Source: Bradyrhizobium murdochi
GTDB taxonomy: Bacteria > Pseudomonadota > Alphaproteobacteria > Rhizobiales > Xanthobacteraceae
Length of the DNA: 55,820 nucleotides
Assembly: GCF_000472965.1 (NCBI RefSeq)
Contig: NZ_AXAU01000003.1
Coordinates: 358,417-414,236, forward strand
Direction of reading: 5' to 3'
The first letter of the stretch is position 1; each line of letters begins with the position of its first letter. Position numbers and translations under genes: made by a program. This document shows positions 50,459 through 55,820 of the stretch, in pieces. The notes below the pieces were generated by a model. That model did not search any database, was not told the DNA's origin, and worked only from the letters and a program-made list of their open reading frames with translations.

Positions 50459-51379
50459 ATGGATCTGGGGCTGGTTGCCCAGTACACTATGAATGGGCTG
50501 ATGCTCGGCATGATGTACGCGCTGGTTGCCGTGGGCTTTACACTGTTTTTCGGCGTGCTGGACGTTATCAAGTTCTCGCATGGCGACGTGCTCACAGTCG
50601 GCGCCTTCACGGCCCTGGCCTCATTCATTGGACTGCAGAGCATCGGCCTCACCTCCGATGCGGTGGAACTCCTGGCCATGCTGGTGGCGGCTATCGGCGC
50701 CATGGCGCTGTTAGGAGCCCTTATTGCGCGGGCATTCATCCTGCCTTTGCGCTCCGCCCCGGCCCTCAACACACTTCTGATCACGTTGATGCTGGGCACG
50801 GTTCTGCGTGAAGCCGTGCGGCTTTTTTATCCTGACGGCGCCAATCCCAAGCCGTTTCCGCGGCTGCTGCCGGCTGATTCCATCAACATCGGCAATTTCA
50901 ACCTCAGGCTGGACAACGCGATCCTCCTGACGGCCGGCGCGCTTGTGATCGTCGGTCTGCAGCTCCTGCTCAACCGGACAAAGCTCGGGCTCGCGATCCG
51001 CGCCGTCGCGCAGGATGAGGAGACAGCCAAGACCATGGGCGTGAACTTCAATGCCATTGTGCTCATTACGTTTGCTATCGGCTCCGCCTTGGCTGCCTTC
51101 GCGGGCTTGATTAACGGTCTCTATTACAACGAAATCAATTTCGGTATCGGGCTCTATCTCGGCGTGGTGGGGTTCAGCGCTGCCATCATCGGCGGGCTCG
51201 GCAGTATCTACGGTGCCATACTCGGCGGATTCCTGTTCGCCGGGCTGCAGACCATCGGCGCCGTCGCGTTGCCCTTCGCGAGCGCCTACAAGGACGTGTT
51301 TGCGTTCGCCGTGGTGATCGCGCTCATGGCGTGGCGACCGACCGGTCTCATTCCCGAGAAATTGAGCGAGCGGGTGTGA
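50459..51379 (+). CDS. livH: Branched-chain amino-acid-type ABC permease (LivH-like)
   Basis: A 306-aa inner-membrane permease with about eight helices. The LivH opening (YTMNGLMLGMMYALVAVGFT, LFFGVLDVIKFSHGD) and the cytoplasmic EAA-like coupling loop (LGLAIRAVAQDEETAKTMGV) are clear, followed by AAIIGGLGSIYGAILGG. GGAG lies 9 bp before the ATG at 50459. livM begins 1 bp after its stop, so both are made together and should form a heterodimer channel. Confidence 0.93.
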   Translation: MDLGLVAQYTMNGLMLGMMYALVAVGFTLFFGVLDVIKFSHGDVLTVGAFTALASFIGLQSIGLTSDAVELLAMLVAAIGAMALLGALIARAFILPLRSAPALNTLLITLMLGTVLREAVRLFYPDGANPKPFPRLLPADSINIGNFNLRLDNAILLTAGALVIVGLQLLLNRTKLGLAIRAVAQDEETAKTMGVNFNAIVLITFAIGSALAAFAGLINGLYYNEINFGIGLYLGVVGFSAAIIGGLGSIYGAILGGFLFAGLQTIGAVALPFASAYKDVFAFAVVIALMAWRPTGLIPEKLSERV

Positions 51380-51380
51380 C

Positions 51381-52544
51381 ATGGCGCTTTCGGGGAACGA
51401 TGGAAGGCGGTCGCTTCTGCCGGGAGCCGCTGCCGTGGTCCTGGTCACGGTATTCCTGATCGTCCTCCTGCGGGTCGAAAATCAGAAAGCGATCATCGCG
51501 CTGCTGGCCCTTGGCATCGGCGCCGTGATCGCGGCCAACCGGCTCGGATTGCTGAAGCCCGTTGCGCGCAGTTTCAGCGAGCGGGAAGACGCGCTGGGGC
51601 TGCTCGCGATTGGCGCAACGCTCGCGATTGGCGCGGTCTTCCACGAAGACCATTTCGTCCTGCTGCTTGTCTGCACCGTGGTGCTTTACACTGTCGCGAC
51701 ACTTGGGCTGAGTGTCCAGTTCGGCTATGCCGGAGTGCTGAACTTTGCGGGCGCCTCGTTTTTTGGCATCGGCGCCTACGCGGCCGCGGTGCTCAATCAG
51801 CACACCGCCATTCCGCACCTGCTCGTGCTCCTGATTGGCGGCCTCATGGCGGCGCTGGCCGGATCGCTGCTCCTGCTGCCCGTCTTGCGCACGCGCGGTC
51901 ACTACGCGGCGGTGGTCACCATCGCGTTTGCGCTCCTGTTCAAGACTTTTCTGGAGGTGAACGACGTCCTTGGAGGTCCCCAGGGGCTTCAGGTGCGAGG
52001 CATGACGATCCTCGGCTGGTCGTTCAATGAAAATATCGAGATCGGCGGAATAGAGCTGTCGTTCTATCTCAATTATTTCGCCATGAGCATGATGATCCTG
52101 GTCTTGGCTTTCGTCGTCGTACGACGGCTCGAGCGGTCCTGGATCGGCCTCAATCTCGATGCGCTGCGGCTGGACGAGACCGCCGCCGGATGCTTCGGAC
52201 TTAATATCGTACGCTGGAAGGTAACGGCCTTCCTGCTCGGCAATTTCCTGATCGGCGTTGCCGGCACGTTGCATGGGATGGTCGTCGGCTTCGTCCAACC
52301 CAACAACTATACGTTCGCCGACTCGCTCGTCCTGGTATCGATCCTGCTGCTCGGGGGCATAGGCAATCCCTGGGGCGTGGCCGTGGCAACCGTGATCGTC
52401 GTCATCGTTCCGGAGAAGCTGCAGGTCATCCAGGAATATCGCTTTCTGCTCTATGCCGCGTTGGTCGTGGTGGTCCTGCTGTTCCGGCCCGAAGGCCTGT
52501 TGCCGCGGCCGGTGCGCAGATACTTCTCCGGATGGCAGCCATGA
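51381..52544 (+). CDS. livM: Branched-chain amino-acid-type ABC permease (LivM-like)
   Basis: The 387-aa second permease has three extra N-terminal hydrophobic segments, then the LivM core: LGLSVQFGYAGVLNFAGASF, the coupling loop SWIGLNLDALRLDETAAGCF and FADSLVLVSILLLGGIGNPW. The usual loop motif is R.IREDE.AA; here it reads LDALRLDETAA, a modest change. The stop overlaps the livG start (ATGA at 52541). It should pair with LivH and bind the two ATPases. Confidence 0.92.
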   Translation: MALSGNDGRRSLLPGAAAVVLVTVFLIVLLRVENQKAIIALLALGIGAVIAANRLGLLKPVARSFSEREDALGLLAIGATLAIGAVFHEDHFVLLLVCTVVLYTVATLGLSVQFGYAGVLNFAGASFFGIGAYAAAVLNQHTAIPHLLVLLIGGLMAALAGSLLLLPVLRTRGHYAAVVTIAFALLFKTFLEVNDVLGGPQGLQVRGMTILGWSFNENIEIGGIELSFYLNYFAMSMMILVLAFVVVRRLERSWIGLNLDALRLDETAAGCFGLNIVRWKVTAFLLGNFLIGVAGTLHGMVVGFVQPNNYTFADSLVLVSILLLGGIGNPWGVAVATVIVVIVPEKLQVIQEYRFLLYAALVVVVLLFRPEGLLPRPVRRYFSGWQP

Positions 52545-53344
52545 CGCAAAATCCCGCGCCGCGTGAAGAATTGCCGCTGGTGCTCGAGGCACGGGGTTTG
52601 ACCCGGCGTTTCGGCGGTGTCCTGGCTCTCGATCGTCTCGACCTCGATGTCGCACGCGGCGAGATTGTTGGCCTGATCGGCCCGAACGGCTCCGGCAAGA
52701 CTACGTTCTTCAACGTCATCACCGGGATCTACTGGGCAGATGCAGGTCACGTGTCCTTCGACGGCGCCGAGATTACGCGGGCCACCCCGCAAGCCATTTA
52801 TCATGCAGGAGTGGCGCGCACTTTTCAGCGTTCGCGGCTGTCGCTGCCGCTGTCGATCTTCGACAACATCATGATCGGCAACCATAAGCGCCTGAACCAG
52901 GGCCTGTGGTTTAACCTTGTGAGGCGCCAGGCGTTCAGGGCCGAATTCGAGCACAGCTTTGCCGAAGCGCAAGCGTTGGTCGAGGTGTTCGATCCGCCGC
53001 TCGCCCGGCGCATGCTGGAGCCGGTCGCGGGCCTGCCCATGATCGACCGCCGCCGGATCGAGATTTGCCGAGCGCTGATCAGCCGCCCCCAGCTGCTGCT
53101 GCTGGACGAGCCCTCCGCCGGCATGACGCATGAGGAAACGAGCCAGCTCATGGACGACATATTGGAGGTGCGGAAGCGACTCGAGGGGCTTTCGATCGTG
53201 ATCGTCGAACATGAGATGGGTGTCATCGAACGCATCACCAACCGTTGCGTGGTGCTCAATTTCGGCCGCAAGATCGCCGCTGGTACATTCGCGGAGATCG
53301 CCGCCGATCGAATGGTGCAAGAAGCGTATCTGGGTCTAAAATGA
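52541..53344 (+). CDS. livG: Branched-chain amino-acid-type ABC ATPase (LivG-like)
   Basis: The 267-aa ATPase has Walker A GPNGSGKT (47-54), Walker B LLLLDEPSAG (185-194) and the H-loop VEHEMG. The ABC signature is unusual: where LivG proteins normally have LSYGQQRR, this one has LPMIDRRR (about 165-172), with no signature Gly. Because the signature of one subunit closes over ATP bound to the other, one of the two ATP sites in the LivG-LivF pair may be weak or inactive. The ATG at 52541 overlaps the livM stop; an ATG 9 bp earlier is also possible. Confidence 0.9.
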   Translation: MTQNPAPREELPLVLEARGLTRRFGGVLALDRLDLDVARGEIVGLIGPNGSGKTTFFNVITGIYWADAGHVSFDGAEITRATPQAIYHAGVARTFQRSRLSLPLSIFDNIMIGNHKRLNQGLWFNLVRRQAFRAEFEHSFAEAQALVEVFDPPLARRMLEPVAGLPMIDRRRIEICRALISRPQLLLLDEPSAGMTHEETSQLMDDILEVRKRLEGLSIVIVEHEMGVIERITNRCVVLNFGRKIAAGTFAEIAADRMVQEAYLGLK

Positions 53345-54063
53345 CGAACCATGGGGCCAACTCGCTCGTGATCGAAGGCGTGTCGACCGCCTATGATCAG
53401 GCCAACGTGCTGGAAAACGTCTCGCTGACGGCGGCGTCGGGCAAGATCACCTGTCTCCTCGGTGCCAACGGCTCCGGCAAGACCACGTTGATCCGCTCGA
53501 TCCTCGGACTGACACCACCGAACAGGGGCAGCATCCGATTCGGCGGTTTGGACCTTGCGGGACTTCCGACCCACCGGGTGATCGCGGCCGGCATTGCCTG
53601 CATTCCCGAGGGGCGGCGGGTCTTTGCAAAACTCACGGCCGAGGAAAATCTGCGCATGGGCGCCTACCAGGAGCCATCGGACGCGGCTGTTGCGCAACGC
53701 TTGGCGCATGTCTATGCGACCTTCCCGCGCCTCAGCGAGCGCCGCGATCAGCTTGCCGGCACCATGTCAGGAGGCGAGCAGGCGATGGTGTCGATCGGCC
53801 GGGGACTCATGCGCGCACCGAAGCTTCTCCTCATCGACGAGCCGTCGCTCGGCCTCGCGCCCATCCTGGTGCGGGAGAACTTCAATATCATCCGCCGCAT
53901 CAACCAGCAGGGCATCACGGTATTCCTGGTCGAACAAAACGTCCATCAGACGCTCGCGATCTCCGACTATGGCTACGTCCTCTCCAAGGGCCGCGTCGTA
54001 GCCGCTGGCGAGCCAGGCGAGCTCAGTCAAACGAAGCAAGTACACGAGGCGTACTTCGGGTAA
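53341..54063 (+). CDS. livF: Branched-chain amino-acid-type ABC ATPase (LivF-like)
   Basis: The 240-aa second ATPase has Walker A GANGSGKT (41-48), signature MSGGEQ (near 139), Walker B LLLIDEPSLGLAP and H-loop VEQNVH, all canonical for LivF. It ends the operon and overlaps livG by 4 bp (ATGA). With LivG it forms the ATP-hydrolysing pair on the cytoplasmic face. The intact signature here contrasts with the degenerate one in LivG. Confidence 0.94.
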   Translation: MTNHGANSLVIEGVSTAYDQANVLENVSLTAASGKITCLLGANGSGKTTLIRSILGLTPPNRGSIRFGGLDLAGLPTHRVIAAGIACIPEGRRVFAKLTAEENLRMGAYQEPSDAAVAQRLAHVYATFPRLSERRDQLAGTMSGGEQAMVSIGRGLMRAPKLLLIDEPSLGLAPILVRENFNIIRRINQQGITVFLVEQNVHQTLAISDYGYVLSKGRVVAAGEPGELSQTKQVHEAYFG

Positions 54064-54243
54064 TGGTTCCCACTTGTTGAACTAATGCGGCGATCTGGTC
54101 GGCTGTACGACAGTCAATTCGCCCAGCAACAAGGGTGCTGTCGCTCAACGCTGAGGGTTGCTTCGTGCGCGATCGTAGCACTGGGATCACATATGCTTCG
54201 GAATGCAAATCAGGTTGCTCGCCAATTGTAATCTGCTAATGGG

Positions 54244-54255
54244 ATGGTCCGGCCG
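54244..54255 (+). repeat. Left inverted repeat of IS1111-group element
   Basis: ATGGTCCGGCCG, perfectly complementary to 55804-55815. It lies 59 bp before the transposase ATG. Confidence 0.8.
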
Positions 54256-54314
54256 TGCTCCGGCCCTGCCAGCACGAGAAGCTGGCAAGGGGCGCTCAAG
54301 ACAAGGAGCACGCC

Positions 54315-55379
54315 ATGTCTCAGAAACTCAACGCGACGATCGCCGTGATCGGCATCGATATCGGCAAAAACTCGTTCCACATCGTGGGTCATGATCACCG
54401 CGGTGCCATCGTGCTGCGGCAGAAGTGGTCACGCGGCCAGGTGGAAACGCGGCTCGCCAACCTGCCGGCGTGCTTGATCGGTATGGAGGCCTGCGTCGGC
54501 GCGCATCATCTCAGTCGCAAACTCCAAATGCTTGGCCACGATGCCCGCCTGATGCCGGCGAAATACGTGCGCCCGTATTCGAAGGGACAGAAGAATGACT
54601 TCCGGGATGCGGAAGCCATCGCCGAGGCTGTCCAACGCCCGACCATGAAGTTCGTCGCGACCAAGACCGCCGATCAGCTCGACCTTCAGGCGCTGCACCG
54701 CGTCCGCGATCGATTGGTCGGTCAGCGTACCGGCGTCATCAATCAGATCCGTGCGTTCCTGCTGGAGCGGGGTATCGCCGTGCGGCAAGGCCTGCATTCG
54801 CTGCGGTCCGAGTTGCCGGGTATCCTGGCAACACGCACCGATGTGCTCTTGTCTCGCATGTTGCGCATCATCGAGGATCTGGCGGGAGACTGGTGCCGAC
54901 TGGATGCGCGTATCGAGGGGCTATCTAGCGAAATCGAAACGCTGGCCCGTCAAGATGAGGCCTGCGAGCCACTGATGACGGTGCCCGGCATTGGCCCGCT
55001 TATCTCGAGCGCAATGGTGGCCGCGATCGGCACTGGAGACGTGTTCTCGAAAGGCCGCGACTTCGGCGTCTGGCTTGGACTGGTGCCGAAGCAGATATCG
55101 ACCGGCGATCGCACGATCCTCGGCAAGATATCAAGGCGCGGCAATCGCTACCTGCGCGCGCTGTTCGTGCAAGCCGCGTGGGTTGTGTTGGTCAAGGTCA
55201 AGTGTTGGGAGCGCTATGGCCTCAAATCTTGGATCGAAGCCGCCAAGAAACGATTGCACCACAACGTGCTGGCGATTGCGCTCGCCAACAAGCTCGCCCG
55301 GATCGCGTGGGCGGTTCTCAACAAGGGACGCGCCTTCGAATGCGTCAAGACGGAGGAGACGGCGTCCCGACCTGCCTGA
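54315..55379 (+). CDS. IS110-family transposase (DEDD recombinase)
   Basis: The 354-aa protein has the N-terminal RuvC-like DEDD domain (GIDIGKNSFHIVGHD with D15, GMEAC, and QKNDFRDAEAIAEA near residue 93) and the C-terminal Transposase_20 domain (TVPGIGPLISSAMVAAIGTG, FGVWLGLVPKQISTGDRTIL). Enzymes of this family recombine DNA guided by a bridge RNA encoded in the element. AAGGAGCACGCC precedes the ATG at 54315. The frame is full length with no stops, so the element may be active. Confidence 0.94.
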   Translation: MSQKLNATIAVIGIDIGKNSFHIVGHDHRGAIVLRQKWSRGQVETRLANLPACLIGMEACVGAHHLSRKLQMLGHDARLMPAKYVRPYSKGQKNDFRDAEAIAEAVQRPTMKFVATKTADQLDLQALHRVRDRLVGQRTGVINQIRAFLLERGIAVRQGLHSLRSELPGILATRTDVLLSRMLRIIEDLAGDWCRLDARIEGLSSEIETLARQDEACEPLMTVPGIGPLISSAMVAAIGTGDVFSKGRDFGVWLGLVPKQISTGDRTILGKISRRGNRYLRALFVQAAWVVLVKVKCWERYGLKSWIEAAKKRLHHNVLAIALANKLARIAWAVLNKGRAFECVKTEETASRPA

Positions 55380-55803
55380 TCCTCGCGCCGTGCTCGGGGC
55401 CGTCAAGGCGCGGCCTGGCAGCGCCAGCGCAAGACGCCAGGACAGCACGACGGCCGGCCTTGACAGCCCTTGCGCGTGGCGCGTCTGCGCGCGCAGGCCG
55501 GGACGAAGGAACGACCGCCAGGCACGAACAAAGGAACAGCGCGAAGTGAGGAGCTATCGATGAGGTAACCAACATCCCTTACCCGCCGAGGTCTGCGAGA
55601 GGATGAGACGACGATGGAGGATCGGTCTTCCCGGCGCATGCGAACACTGGTGACCCAAATGGCCCGGTCGAGGCCTGTCCGCTAATCAGCTCGCATGCGC
55701 GCTGATATCCATGATGGCCCGGAGCACCACACGCTCCAAGCAGAGGCCGGATACATTGATGCAAGACCGCATCTGCCAGGTTGACGAAACCTCTTGCAAC
55801 GCG
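55380..55803 (+). ncRNA. Probable bridge-RNA-encoding right end of the IS
   Basis: This 424-bp non-coding stretch lies between the transposase stop and the right inverted repeat. In IS1111-group elements the longer non-coding end is on this side and encodes the bridge RNA. I cannot define RNA ends or loops by eye; the assignment rests on position and family. Confidence 0.4.
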
Positions 55804-55815
55804 CGGCCGGACCAT
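55804..55815 (-). repeat. Right inverted repeat of IS1111-group element
   Basis: CGGCCGGACCAT, perfectly complementary to the repeat at 54244-54255. It is followed by ACATT at the window end. Confidence 0.8.
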
Positions 55816-55820
55816 ACATT

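Larger units (their letters stand above)
54244..55815 (+). mobile_element. IS110-family insertion sequence, IS1111 group
   Basis: One transposase gene is bounded by 12-bp inverted repeats ATGGTCCGGCCG (54244-54255) and CGGCCGGACCAT (55804-55815). Subterminal inverted repeats are the mark of the IS1111 group within IS110; ordinary IS110 members lack them. True ends probably lie a few bases outside the repeats, so the right end may fall at or just past the window edge. No target duplication is expected for this family. Confidence 0.85.

Noticed and set aside
51348..52655. Long minus-strand open frame opposite livM
   Set aside because: Antisense shadow of a hydrophobic protein gene, giving a highly charged translation without any family.
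1..55820. CRISPR arrays, rRNA genes and complete tRNA genes
   Set aside because: No regularly spaced repeats and no rRNA sequence were seen. The only tRNA-like sequences are the two 3' halves described above.

Overview
The window looks like chromosomal DNA of a GC-rich alphaproteobacterium of the Bradyrhizobium/Rhodopseudomonas type. The basis is a block of genes behind FNR/FixK-type palindromes (TTGAT-N4-ATCAA), a FixK-like Crp/Fnr regulator, FixJ-like response regulators, a Ti-type TraA/TraC/TraD mobilisation set and an IS110-family element. This placement rests on gene families and arrangement only; no database was searched.

Region 1 (1-21.5 kb) is a low-oxygen/redox block. Nine near-perfect FNR/FixK boxes lie here and none was found in the remaining 34 kb. 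They precede a hypothetical gene and PPK2 polyphosphate kinase, a small secreted protein, a SulP anion transporter, an alpha/beta hydrolase with an IalB-like protein, an AI-2E family permease with an ion channel, a CoA-transferase/MaoC set, a DUF3141-pta-ackA-fabI operon with a divergent GNAT gene, a 60-aa protein, a Ca2+/H+ antiporter and a DUF1269 protein. A receiver protein, a histidine kinase/FixJ pair and a Crp/Fnr regulator lie in the middle. Together they suggest acetate and acyl-CoA handling with ATP recovery, polyphosphate use and ion transport when respiration is limited.

Region 2 (21.5-27.2 kb) is mobile DNA: a frameshifted, truncated integrase whose ribosome-binding site lies in a hairpin, divergent traCD and traA around a recognisable oriT, an AlpA-like regulator, and a 46-bp 3' tRNA-Met piece that looks like an attachment-site scar. 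No coupling protein or type IV secretion genes are visible.

Region 3 (27.3-45.5 kb) is an envelope and efflux block: a MacB-type ABC exporter with an adaptor carrying a peptidoglycan-binding domain, a secreted companion protein, two paralogous secreted PepSY proteins, a secreted beta-rich protein, two tandem CusA/CzcA-type RND pumps with only a 144-aa mini-adaptor between them, a porin-like protein and a small Tyr/Gly-rich secreted protein.

Region 4 (45.6 kb to the end) looks like a second integrated element. It starts at a 3' tRNA-Lys(CTT) piece followed by a tyrosine integrase that runs into a decayed radC remnant. It also holds a PEP-mutase-family enzyme, a dipeptide-permease remnant, a complete branched-chain amino-acid-type ABC transporter operon, and an IS1111-group IS110 element whose two inverted repeats are both inside the window.
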